Shown one piece after another: positions 34,331 through 45,691 of a DNA stretch of 64,000 nucleotides. The position numbers were made by a program, and so were the translations under genes. Source of the stretch: Curvularia sp. ZM96 (taxonomy: Eukaryota; Ascomycota; Dothideomycetes; Pleosporales; Pleosporaceae); NCBI GenBank assembly GCA_022457065.1, contig JAJGBQ010000003.1:3844001-3908000 (forward strand). The letters run 5' to 3'. A model generated the notes under the pieces. That model was given only the letters and a program-made list of their open reading frames with translations, was not told where the DNA came from and made no database searches. Within the stretch, counting starts at the first letter, position 1. Each line of letters starts with the position of its first letter.

Positions 34331-36158
34331 ACGTGCCCCACCAGTCACCGGCCGACACCAGTCACCGGCCACCCCCATCAGACCCAGCACGACGCTCTGC
34401 GCAATTGGTCCACAACAACGTAATAAAATAAGATAAAATTAAGAGATACAATCTACTATCTAGCTCTACACGAAGTGCGAGTGTGTCCTTGAATATGGCA
34501 CTTCGTGCACGTCGGTAGCGCGCGCTGTCGTCGCTGACTGCTCTCACCCTGCTCAACCTCCGTGACCACCCTTTCTACCTCTGCAGTAAGCTGCTGAGCC
34601 TGCTGAGCCTAGAGCACTCCACCAGAAGCAATATATTGACGCCGCCGGTCTTGCTTTTGTTATTGACGCTGGTTAGCTGCACGTAGCTTCCTATTCTCTT
34701 CAGCAAGTATAGTTGCTGACTACATCGCTATTTGACAGCCTTTAATAACCTAGCGTAAAAGCTAGCTTGTTAGGCTTTGTGACTGCCGATGGAGTCGCTC
34801 CTGAAGAAGCTTCGCCTGCTGCTGAAGCTGAGCTACTGTATGCGGTGTTTCTGCCTGTATTGTGGCGTTGTCTATAGTTGTCTGTGGTAGAGATGGTGTC
34901 CTAACGACAGTAAGCGACGATAGGACACGAGCTGGACAAGAAGGAGAAGCCCAGTCGCCCGAAAGCTAGCTTGGATATTCTGCTGCGTGAAGACTGTCGG
35001 CCGGATCCGTGTATAGACTGCGAGGAAGTCTATCTTATCGACATGGTGGACGCCTTGACGGGCGAGCTCCTCAACCTCACGTCCGTACGCGCGCTTAAGA
35101 GGAGAGAAGCAGCTTACGTCTAGAGGCTGGAGGAGGTGCGACGTATGAGGCGGCATACAGAGAGTGATAATCTTGTTCTCAGCGCAGTACTGATCGAACT
35201 CTGGCGTGGCGTGGCTACTATGGCCGTCTAGGATAAGAAGTCGATAGACTCCGGCTATACGAGCGGCTGTATACTGGTTGAAGTGCTTCGCCCACTCTAC
35301 GCCAAGCTGATTAGTCGTCCAGCCGTTGTCTAAGACGCCGATAGTCTAGTCTTATGGGAGGTCGCGGTACTAGCTACTTTGGTGGACCTTACCAGAGAGG
35401 ATCACGAACGGTGGTAGGCACTAGCCTAAGGCGCAGATACACTCGATCGCTGTCACCCACTCGCGATTGCCTGGCTGGACGACGACTGCTCTGCCGACTC
35501 TATCAGCGCTAGTGACTACTTTTGACGTCCTAGCGACGCCCATCGCGAATCTAGTCTCGTCAAAGTTGTAGATATCCTAATCTAGAACGCCGTACGTCTA
35601 ACGCGTCTCCTCTACTAGCTTGAACCAGGCTATAATTACGGCAGGATCCTCGCAGTGGGCGCGCTGACTACTAAAGCTTCTACTCCACTTTGTCTAAAGC
35701 TCTAGCTAACCTTAGATAAAGCGCGACACCTAGTTCTTGCCGACAGATTGTGGAGGTGGATCTTGACCACGCGCAGCGAGTAGAGCGTCTGCCATTCGTC
35801 GTACGTCAATAACATGTGGCGGAAAACCGCGTCGATCAAGGTCTAGGATCCATTGCACAAGAGATTGCTCCTCAGTAGGTAATAGCTTCCGCTTCTGGGC
35901 GTTCGCAGCTGCCTTAGGTAGACTACCTTGCAGACGGCGTCGAAGCGTTGTACGAGGGATAGTATATAACCTAGCAGCACGAGTAGGTGTGGAAATAACG
36001 TTTTTCTGAATTGAATCTATGGCAAGATTAAGTCTGCCTTCACGAGCAGTCTTTATAGAGCGTTGCTGTCGCGGCATTGTGGTGGTTGTGTAGAGCGTCG
36101 GGTCAGGTTGGGTGGGGTGGCCGGTGACTGGTGTCGGCCGGTGACTGGTGGGGCACGT
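34331..36158 (-). mobile_element. Pot2/Fot1-like DNA transposon, copy 4 (least decayed)
   Basis: Element of 1,828 bp, with TA at 34329-34330 and at 36159-36160. Its inverted repeats start ACGTGCCCCACC and carry two copies of CACCAGTCACCGGCC(GA), a GC-rich version of the 17-bp unit. The transposase is on the minus strand. Its base composition is closer to normal and long pieces of reading frame survive, so it is either the youngest arrival or was mutated less. Confidence 0.92.
34456..36077 (-). pseudogene. Pot2/Fot1-type transposase, copy 4, broken by stops
   Basis: About 540 codons, matching the ~535 aa of Pot2 transposase. The N-terminal ~115 residues are open: a psq-type helix-turn-helix (TRAARLYTIPRTTLRRRL) then the CENP-B/Tc5-type second helix-turn-helix (EEQSLVQWILDLDRRGFPP). 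In the catalytic part the frame from about 35330 down to 34872 is open and contains LLILDGHSSH, with the second catalytic Asp, and MPPHTSHLLQPLDVSCF. Stops interrupt the core between these segments, for instance near 35350. The tail has a Cys-His motif (KCHIQGHTRTSC). The product would cut and rejoin DNA at TA; this copy cannot make it. Confidence 0.88.
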
Positions 36159-36160
36159 TA

Positions 36161-37599
36161 TAGTCCATGGCTGACTAAGATAGGTAAGGTAAGCCTAGAC
36201 AGGGTTAGATTGGCCCAAATTGGGCCAGTTCCTGACAATAATCACCATCATGAAATCTAAGAAACTCCCAAGTCGCCACTTTTTCCCGCAGCCAGATGCA
36301 CGTTACAACTGTTATGCTCGCGTTCTCGATTGACACGTGCAAAACCCGGTATCCCACCCATCTAATTCTAGCCAAGAACCCCTCGATGCCTCCGCCACAT
36401 CCGGGGGGCAAAAAGACGAGACTCGTTGGCCCGCCTTTCGCGCCCTCCCCCCGAAGTTCTACCAGCGCGCCAAGATTCCTTTGTCCGCCTCTCAGCGTGG
36501 CGAGAAAGAAGAAAAAGTAAAGCGGCCCCACATTCGGAGTGCGCCGGTGGCCTGATTTCTGGTTCGGGCGGAGAAGGTGTACAGATGTTGTAGGCTCATG
36601 CTCATGCGTTACGTCATAGTTCGCGGCAGTTCTATAGCCATAGTAGTGCGGAGGAGATCTGATTGGCGCGGGCTGCGGTTCCGCTATACAGTATGCATGC
36701 ATGTATGATGTGGAGTACATGGGTATTTCTAAATGATCATGTGGAATGGTGTATTGATATTTTCCGCTATCACGTACTATAGAGAACACGATTACAAGGG
36801 AAACAAGAAAAGAAAATATGGTCATCGCAAAGTGCAGTTGTATCGTTCTGGGGATACCTTTGTTGTTTCTGCTTCTCCAGCTGCATCAAGAAGGCGTTTT
36901 CTTATGTCTTACCACATTATGAGCAACCATGCATCAAAATCGATGTACACAGTTGCCGTGGAGACGTTCGGAATAACGTTCGGAAAGACTTTCTCTATTT
37001 CTTTCTTTTTTGTGGCACAGGAAAATCTTTAAACATTCAGTGATGATCGAACAAAAGACCCCGAGAAAATAGGAGAAGAGACATCCAGATCGTGTCGGCT
37101 GCTGAACTCGGTCAGAAGGAGCCGAACGATCCTAGATTCGCATCCATGGTTCCGATGATATGCAAACCCTTACAAGCTGGAACTAATTACCGATCTGTCA
37201 TATACGAAGGCTATACATGCAGGGCTGAAAATCCAGACGAAAATCACGCATTGGTTTTTGCTTATCCTATGCAGCTTCCGACAGCTGATTCCATGCAGTT
37301 TGTGAAATATTTGGCCTAGCGATGCTGCCAGACCAAACTAGAAGCCTGTTCGAAGGAAACATTTGCCACACAGGTGCACGTGATTGGCCGAGAAATCAGG
37401 GACAGGATCCGGGCGCTTCTAGGACGATCGGGCCGCGGAGTGTGGGTGCAGCGGCTCCGTGTGGGGATCGGTGTTAAGGACTTGGCTTTTCCCAACTCCA
37501 ACTACACCAAAGGATTCGTCCGGAATCCCAAGCTGTTTCATAAAGAACCAAAGTCAGCACCATCGCACCGGTTGCCTATCCTGAGAACCTTGCATAAGG
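36161..37599. other. Region between the transposon array and the second regulator
   Basis: No gene is supported. The longest frame, 36205-36825 on the minus strand (206 codons), has a hydrophobic start but no recognisable domain, and overlaps Pro/Lys-rich frames on the plus strand. The sequence is not TA-enriched like the adjacent transposons. Confidence 0.35.
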
Positions 37600-39907
37600 A
37601 TGCAACCGAAGAAAGAAAATCGCGCAACCACGTCGTGCACCGAGTGTCAGCGTCGAAAGCAAAAAGTCTGATTCTCGACCCCAGACAGTCCCTGCATCAA
37701 ACTCCTCGGACTAACGGCACAACTAGTGTTCGCGAGAGTGGCCCTGCAATCATTGTCAGGCCAGGAAGGTGCCACAGTTGTGTCAGTTTTCTGCTAAACG
37801 ATCCCAACAAGAATCTCCTCAAGAGTCTGTGCTGTATGTTGGTTCAGTTGTCCTCTGCCCCGCCATTAGCTGAATCCAGTGCTAATAGCAACTGCACAGG
37901 GAGAATTCATCCAATACCACTACTCAAGGTGTCAAGAGAAGTGCCTCGGATTCGGTAGACGCGCATTTTGTCAAGCAAAATGGCGAGCATGAAGTACTCG
38001 AGGATGGGCTGAAGGTGTGGGGCTACATGCCGGGCCATGTCCACTACAAAGTTGGGTCTGGTGAGGAGAATGTCCGTCATCCGCCTCCACAGCGAGCTCC
38101 AGTTGACTGATGTTTGTAACAGAGCCCGCAGAAAGACTCGCCGACGGAGGCTACAGCATGTGATACTGTCCAAAGAGTGCTGCAATACATCCCACCAAGA
38201 TCCATAACCGGTATGTGCATACGTCATAGTGCTGACATTGCTGCTAACAGGGGTGTAGATGCCTTCGTCAACCACTTCTTGAACGTAGTAAACTACCGCT
38301 ACAGTGCGATATACGGACCGACCTTGGCAGAGCAATACGTTCAGTGGTGGAACGACCGCGGTGCCGGCAATAAGCTTTCACCGGTGTTTACATGCCTTCT
38401 CTTGAGGATATGTGCATATTCAGTGCAGTACCTCACACCATCGCTTCGCAAGATGATCGAGTTTGAGCTGGCATGCACTTCGCAGACTCTCACTGAGCGT
38501 TTCTCAACGGCTGCAGACGAACTTAGCCGGAGCTTCGAAGCATCAAGCACGAGCATTGAGCGGGTACAAGAACAATTCTTGAAGGGAGCCTGGCTAAAGT
38601 CGGAGTCCAAGATCGTCGAGTCATGGCACACGCTTTCACGCACCATTCGTGAGGCTCAAGAGCTGGGCATCGATAAAGATGCGGGTATTGGCGAGTTGTC
38701 GGAGTTTGACATCGAAATTAGGAGGCGAATTTGGACGCTACTCTACATCTGGGACTGGTAAGTAGGGCCATGGAGTGGTACCGGCTGGTTACTAAAGTCT
38801 ACCAGGCAGATGTCAGCGTGGCTAGGTCGACCGAATCTCATCGATCAGAAGAACCTCACGTTCAAGTTTCCCAATCTGCGGCTCGACCAATCGAGCACAG
38901 AACCCAACCTTCTGTCGCCTTTCGCACACATGGCTCTTGCAGCACAACTGGGTCGAAGGGTCACGACCGTCATGGGAGATGTAACATCCAAATCTGACCT
39001 CTCAGCTAAGAACGTCTGGGACATAGAACACGAGTGTGAAAAGTTCATCGATGAGCTGCCGGCGATTTTCCGTGTTGAGAATCCCGATACCTCATTCGAC
39101 GAGTCACACCCGTACTTCGTTTTTCAACGACATCAGCTCCATTGCGTCATCTTTGTGACGATGCTCGATTTCCTCAAACCGTATCTTACGCGCGACCATC
39201 GAGACAAACTCACTAACGAAGATGAAGCATTTCGAAAGAAGGGTGTCGAAATTGCGTTGCGAGTGCTGAAGGTTGCGCGCGAGTTGTTCGACCATGAATT
39301 TCCCATCAATGCGAAATTCCACATGGTTGTCTTTTGCATTTTCGACACGTCGACCCTTCTCTGTTCTGCAGTTATCCATGATGGCGAGCACAAGCTGCCT
39401 CACCGTGAGGAGATCATGGACGTCATCGATAGTTCCCTCGAAATGCTGCACCAGCTTAGCCTCACTACGAAGCTTGGTGCCACTTCGTACAACTTTCTCT
39501 TCAAGCTCGTGCAAGCCACACCAGCGCTTCGGCGACTTTCTCCTATCAATAAGCGGCAAAAGCGAGAGGTTGTGCCTGAGGAACCGCTGCCAACCCATGA
39601 ACCTGCGTTATCAGCTATCGCGCAACCACAAGCATCGGCGCCACCAACGCTCCAGCCACCTTACGAAATCACGCAGTCTTCAGGTGTGGCTACCGACGCT
39701 CTGGCGAACATGCCCCTTGCGGATGATTTCTCGTTCGACATTGATCAGTTCCTCGCACAGAATCCATTTGGTAGCGTTGGTAATCCTCAGGCTGTCGACA
39801 TGGGCGGCATGGAGCAGATATGGGATTGGCAGGACTTGAATCTTGATGCATTTTCGCACAGTGGAGGACATACTCTGGGCATGGCTGGGCAGGCCCCTCA
39901 GGAATAG
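37600..39907 (+). CDS. Zn2Cys6 transcription factor with fungal-specific regulatory domain
   Basis: Proposed exons 37600-37665, 37727-37833, 37900-38071, 38123-38210, 38259-38757 and 38806-39907 give 677 aa. The zinc cluster is CTECQRRKQK, then after the intron CSREWPCNHC and the last Cys in PQLC. A GYMPGHVHYKV block and DSPTEATACDTVQRVLQYIPPRS lead into the fungal_trans domain (DAFVNHFLNVVNYRYSAIY, RIWTLLYIWDWQMSAWLGRP), which places it in a well-populated fungal regulator group. The C-terminus is Pro/Gln-rich, then Asp/Met-rich. Two introns use unusual donors (GTCTGA and GTCCGT), and the acceptor for exon 5 was chosen to restore the conserved D-A-F block, so the first half of the model is less certain than the last two exons. 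Targets unknown. Confidence 0.82.
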
Positions 39908-42888
39908 TTATGTCATCAGCAGGAAAGCCGTGGTAAGCGTATTGTGCATTCCATCCGTGATGAGTTATTTGTTTGATCTTTTGCAAAACAAAGCAGGCTT
40001 TTAGGCCGCGCTAAGGAGACATCCTATAGCAAGTAATATCAGTTTTTGCCGTAAAAAATGCACACAAAAAGAAGCAGCTGGTCCGTGTGATACGAATGAA
40101 GTCATTGACATACCGGCAACGAGCTGCACACATTCTGCAACATGCTACTAACAAGAGAACGGATGTACTCACTTCTGCCGTTCACGTACTCATTTCTTAT
40201 GTCTGATTCGAAATTAAGGAAAGCCGGTGCATGTAAAGGGGACAAGTATCGCATCTTATGTTCGCGCGATCGTACGAAGTACGATCTCGATCGGGACGTG
40301 CATCCGTCCAATCGCGAGAATCGCCCAGCCGGCAAACTTCGCCAGCTAATCAGAGAGAGGTATGAACGCTTACCGCATACGTGTGATTGCTTCGTTCCTT
40401 TCGTTGTTTTTTTCGTGGGCAAGTCTAATGAAATGGTGACGAGGCTTCACGCTTTGCTCTTCTGGTACCAATGTGGTCTCTTACTTGGACCGGAGTATGC
40501 TAGGCTCTAGATTCCTCCTTGCGCTAGTATGGTTTTGGATGCAGTTGAAGTATCAGCCGGGGATATTACATGGGACATGGGACGGCATCAACAAGATTGA
40601 GAGCTAGTTATTGGCTCTGTCGACATTGAGGCCTGGTGTATATATTTCGATGTCGATTTACATTTGGGCGTACAATTTCTCACTCGTGTTCTGCGCGATA
40701 AACTAGCTCTGGCACGAAGAGCCCGTAGTGCTTGGCTGTGAGTGTTTCGTCTCGCAGGGAGATACGATTTGCATGGGGCAGAGAGGGTAGCGAAGCGTTT
40801 CTCAAGGATGAGGAGAGCTGTTACCATGCATGATTAGAAGAAAGCGGGATTGTTATCGGCAGGGTGAACTGCTGAAGGATAGCTCAGTGACAAAGATGGC
40901 ATGGCGAAGGATAAGGCTCGGTTGACGATGATGAGTGATACAAACGTTGGCGTGGTGCAGAGGAAACAGGAACTTAACGCCAACGATAGAGATGGTTCGA
41001 GGCGCCAAGGAGAAGTCATTTGTTGATTGCAACTGCCTCAGAGGCCAGTTTGTAAAGCGCCATCGGTTCCCAAGGCAGCAAGTCCCACGTGACGTCTCTG
41101 CGATGGAAAGAACCATGGCACACTCAAGGGCAGGCCTTCACCATGACGGGAACAACAGAGTTGCTATAGACAAGCCAAATTGCGCAATACAGCGTGACGA
41201 ACCAAAGTAATACACTGTACGAGTAGACTTTGGTAGACTTGCATATTCGCAATTGCCTGGACCATCAAAACGTCCCACCCAGCCAGCTTCATGATGTATG
41301 AAGGAGATGCTTGTCGAGGCTTTTTGGGACATGACTATCTCACAGAACAACGTCTCACTTCTCCGCCAATCCCTCGACTTTCGATCATTTCTCTTCTACA
41401 GGTGGATGGCTGCTGCGTCAGGGCCCATCAAAGACGCATTTTTTACAGCGACTGATGCATATACGAGTGTTCAGTGCACAACTTCAGTCAACATAGCGAC
41501 AAATTGCGCACCGATCGGGGCCGCCCGGGTGCGAGCTGCCGCGTGATATCGTCCTGGATCGATACAGTTGTCCCAAGCCTACTCAAGATCCACATGGTCG
41601 TCTTCTTACCGGCTTGGCTCCTCTGCAATTCGCCTGTATACAGCCAAGCAACAAAGCGTCCGGTGCTTGTGGGGTCAGTCAGCAAAGGGTCTGATTGACC
41701 CCCATCGCGAGCGGGAACAGCCCCGACGGTGAGGCAATTGTATCGGCTCTTTTCCTAGAAAATACAAAGGGTATCCGATATCCTCCTGTCGATCGCTGCT
41801 CAAAATCATCCGTCGGCCCTGCCCGAGACAACGGGGTCGAGGGGCCGCCAGGAACGGCATGCCTGATGGAGACATGCGGATGAAGACCACCTTTCACCCC
41901 GCGCTTACCAACGGTACGTGGTTTGATTAACAGCATACGCGCGCCGGCGCTTCGAAGTGGAGAATGGCGGCTTCTTTGCCCATTTCGCGTGTGGAAAACC
42001 TGAGAAACGAAAACGTAACCAGTACTCTTAGTCGCGTTTCGGAACCCGGCAAATTTTTCTGGAGTCGCCACAAGCCAATCTCACACGTTGGGAAAAAGAG
42101 CAAATGACATAGGATGCGCGCGGGGTTTTCGAAGAGCGCCTGTTCGTGCTTGCTGGATCGGGCGTGGCCACACATGGGCGAACCATAGGTGGTGTTGTGC
42201 GTGTCGACGTGTTGTCATTGCGCATGGGACGACGAGCGGCGGACCCAGGGTACACCAGATGCTATGGTATGAGAGACTTAGGCTGTCGTTAGGGTAAGGC
42301 ATTTGTCCACTAAACTGCCGACTAGCGGCAGGGTTGGCTGATCATTGCAGTGAAGGGCGAGCAAACGTGACGGGCCCCACAGGCACGACGTCATCGCGCA
42401 CCTCCAGAGCCGCTTCCTTGGCGCAATTCACCGAAGACTCCACACGCTGCGGCCGTCGCAAAAGATTTCTGACTTGGGGACGGCACCAGGGTCTTTGCAG
42501 TCGTAGTATATGAAGAGCCCTCGTCCAGGCGTGAACCATGTTTGCTCGATACTCTTTCCTGATTCTCCGCGGCCTCGTTGTTGCGGGAGCTCACCATACA
42601 AATACACAAGCATTTCCAAGCCTCACAAGCCTCTAGCATCCCATGCTTGGGTGAAGACGCCGTGACGGATCGACACACCACCATCACCACCGCCGCCGCC
42701 CACTAGCTACCCCACGACTCGACCTCTTTGCTGAGGTAACGACGACCATCCAGAGCACGATTGTTCCGCTTGCGACCATCTGCCCCAGTGCTGCCAATCC
42801 CCAATATCCAATACCATTGCGCCAAACCCAAGCAACTATTCCACCCACGATCCCATAATCTTCCAAGCAGCACTACCACTCCGCCAAA
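39908..42888. other. Intergenic region of about 3 kb
   Basis: No gene is supported. A frame at 40142-40510 (122 codons) has no recognisable domain. A perfect 8-bp inverted repeat with a 3-nt spacer lies at 40268-40286. Pyrimidine-rich and CCACCA/CCGCCG runs occur in the leader of the MFS gene (about 42670-42700). Confidence 0.4.
40268..40286. repeat. Perfect 8-bp inverted repeat, 3-nt spacer
   Basis: GATCGTAC at 40268-40275 and GTACGATC at 40279-40286 are exact reverse complements around GAA. It may be a dimeric protein-binding site; no function is shown. Confidence 0.45.
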
Positions 42889-44804
42889 ATGCCTCGAACA
42901 ATGTTTATAAACCCCTTCAAGAAGCACACGGTGGACGAATTCCCCGGTGTTCACGTGCCTCTTGAAGAACCCGTCCCTAGCGGCCCCAATGTTCCCGACC
43001 ACCAAAGCAACTCCCCCACGCTCTCCGAAAAAGACGCCAAGGACGACAAATCTGCACGCCCCGAAAGTGATGCATCAAGTGGTGTTGTTAACCATGGAAT
43101 GACTCTTGCAGCTCTCAAAGCAGAAATCGAAGCAGATGTCGCCGCCTCGGGCACAGACACTCCCTATGACCGTATGTGACTCGGCTACCAACTGCCACTT
43201 TTCTTAGCAGTCGTCGATCCTGAAGTTGTACTAAACTCGTTGCAGGCAAATCTAAGGTCATCAACCGGGCCTTGGAAGATATGGGCATGGGCCGCTACCA
43301 GTGGAAGCTTTTCATTCTGGCTGGTTGTGGATGGATGGCGGACAACCTCTGGTTGCAGGTATGTAAGATATGCGCTTATTGCTGCCATCTGGGCTTACCG
43401 TTGTCAAGGGTGTCGCACTCACACTACCTCAACTCTCGGTAGAGTTTGGCGTCAGTGAGACTGAAGTCCGATACACCACTCTTGCGCTCTTCCTTGGTCT
43501 TTGCATCGGTGCATCCTTCTGGGGTACTGCGTCGGACATTATTGGTCGCCGCGCCGCTTTCAACTTCACTCTCTTCCTTGCTGGCGTCTTTGGTCTGGCC
43601 TCGGGCGGCGGTCCCAACTGGATCGGCACATCCGCTCTCTATGCTTGTATCGGACTCGGTGTCGGCGGTAACCTTCCTGTAGACGGAGCACTCTTCCTTG
43701 AGTTCCTACCACAGACATCTGGAAACCTGCTGACGCTGCTCTCCGTTTTCTGGCCCATTGGCAACTTGATTGCTTCATTGCGTAGGTCAAGTCCACTGTT
43801 CTCTTGTTTCGTAAGACTAACAAAGAGTAGTCGCCTGGGCTTTCATTCCTAACTTCTCATGCCCTGCCAACACTCCCCTTGGCGAGTGCAAGATGTCCGA
43901 CAATATGGGCTGGAGGTACCTTATTCTCACCCTTGGAGCCATTACGTTCGTCATGTTCATCTCCCGCTTTTTCTTCTTCCATCTCTACGAGTCACCCAAG
44001 TTCCTGCTGTCCCGCGGTCGCCAGGCCGAGGCTGTAGCAACCGTCTACGGTATCGCGTATCACAACAAGACGCACACTTGGCTCACTGAGGAAATTCTCA
44101 ACTACGTTGGCGGCGACCAAGAAGCGACCGGTGAGGATATCAAGCTCAGCACTTTGGAGATCATCAAGCGTTCCGTCAGTCGCTTTTCTTTTGCTCGTTT
44201 CAAGATCATCTTCCAGGACAAGAAGCTGGGAATTACCACCCTTCTCCTGTGGTTCCAATGGACTACCATCGGTATGGCTTACCCGCTGTTCAACGCCTTC
44301 CTGCCCCAATACCTGGCCCACTCTGGTGGCGAGATCGAGAACGACGTAAGCACCGTATACCGCAACTACGCCATTACTGCCATTGTCGGTGTCCCTGGAT
44401 CGTTCTTAGCATGCTACGCTGTCGAGTGGAAGTTCCTCGGCCGTAAGGGTACGATGGCCATTGCTACCGTCATTACTGGTGTCTTCGTCTTCCTGTTCAC
44501 CATATCCAGCGACTCTGACTTCCAGCTTGCTTTTACTTGTTTGGAGGCTTTCTTCCAGAACATCATGTACGGTGTGCTGTACGCATACACTCCTGAGGTC
44601 TTCCCTGGCCCAATCCGCGGTACTGGTACTGGAATCAGCAGTTTCTTGAACCGAGTTGCTGGATTGTGCGCCCCTATTGTCGCCATCTTCTCGAGTACTG
44701 GCAACCCCAAGTCACCCATCTACGCCAGTGGTGGTCTGTTCATTGCGGCATTCTTTAGTATGTTGATCTTGCCGATTGAGACTCGAGGCAAGCAGACGTT
44801 GTAG
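42889..44804 (+). CDS. MFS transporter, SV2-like subgroup
   Basis: Exons 42889-43171, 43246-43358, 43409-43781 and 43831-44804 give 580 aa with about 12 expected membrane spans. The first ~100 residues are hydrophilic and Pro/Asp/Ser-rich. LFILAGCGWMADNLW marks the first span, SDIIGRRAAF the loop between spans 2 and 3, and GVGGNLPVDGALFLEFLP the region typical of SV2/SVOP-type transporters. The second half contains WFQWTTIGMAYPLFNAFLPQYL and a late motif YAYTPEVFPGPIRGTGTG, the sugar-transporter-like PE-x-F-P motif. The substrate cannot be told; relatives move organic anions or sugars. Phases agree across the introns. Confidence 0.9.
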
Positions 44805-45691
44805 AGCTTCGTGCTTGGATTAGGCGTGGATCGCTTAAAAAGTGCATACGCATGATAGCGTGTTTATCCTTACGAATTGAATGATACCAGCTTCGATATT
44901 GGCTCATGCGTGCGAGTGTATGCTAAGTTGCTAAGTGATGCCAGTGGCATGTGAACACCCTGTTCAGACCAGCAACTAACGATTGTCTGCTTCGGCACAA
45001 ATGGCTTTGCCACCACGATTGGATGTGGCCATGCCGGAGTTCTCGGAGTTGATAGGGTAGGGCAGAGAAGCCTAGTCGAATCTGTCCAGCTAGCGGGGGA
45101 CCATCACGAGCTTGACGTTATTGACAGTGACCGCGTACTCCAGTCTGGCACTTCCAAAAACGCATATTCGTCGATGCTGCAGCGTAAAACTCTATCTGTC
45201 CTAGGCGAGAACGAGAGCGAGAAGGGGAATGCAGGCCGATGCTTGCCAAGATGCTCGCTGTCTGTTTGCGGCAAGGTGCGCGCGCCATTCAGAAAGCAAA
45301 CTAGAATTTGTGCCTCGGCGCAAAAAACAACCGTGACGTATTGACCGCTTGTGCTCCAATTCAGGTGAAACCACACCAGACGGTTCTTCCAATGGCGTGT
45401 CGTTGGAATAGGGGCCGCGGATAGTCCGATGGCGGAGCAGCTACTTTCTTGACAGTGTGTGCGTGGCGCTGCGGGTGTGGCGTCGCACCATGGGTGTGGG
45501 GGAGCTGTACGACAGATACAAAGAGGAGGCTGTGGACACCGGATCCCCATCGTAGGTGCCTGCTACTCACCCCACTTGTCTCCTGTCCGGGGTTGACCGC
45601 TTCTGCAATACAACCGCCGGCCATATAACAAACATTCCCCTGACACCTGTCGCCTGCCCGTGTTACATATCGACCCTGGATTTGGCCCGGC
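44805..45691. other. Intergenic region between the MFS and monooxygenase genes
   Basis: No gene is supported. Frames on the minus strand at 45104-45744 overlap each other and the monooxygenase promoter and show no family features. Confidence 0.4.

Noticed and set aside
28780..36158. The TA-rich repeats as a centromere or AT-rich isochore block
   Set aside because: The region resolves completely into four transposon copies with defined ends, and the flanking DNA has normal composition.
28780..36158. CRISPR-like array suggested by regularly spaced palindromic repeats
   Set aside because: The spacing is that of 1.8-kb transposons, the repeats are terminal inverted repeats, and the genome is eukaryotic.
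36205..36825. A 206-codon minus-strand frame next to the transposon array
   Set aside because: It has no recognisable domain, overlaps other frames and is Pro/Gly/Arg-rich as random GC-rich frames are. It could be real but I cannot support it.
38211..38250. A 40-nt intron (AG at 38249-38250) in the second Zn2Cys6 gene
   Set aside because: It shifts the frame to an immediate stop. The AG at 38257-38258 restores the conserved block and gives a 48-nt intron.
40142..40510. A 122-codon plus-strand frame
   Set aside because: No signal peptide, domain or splice context was seen, and it overlaps a minus-strand frame of similar size.
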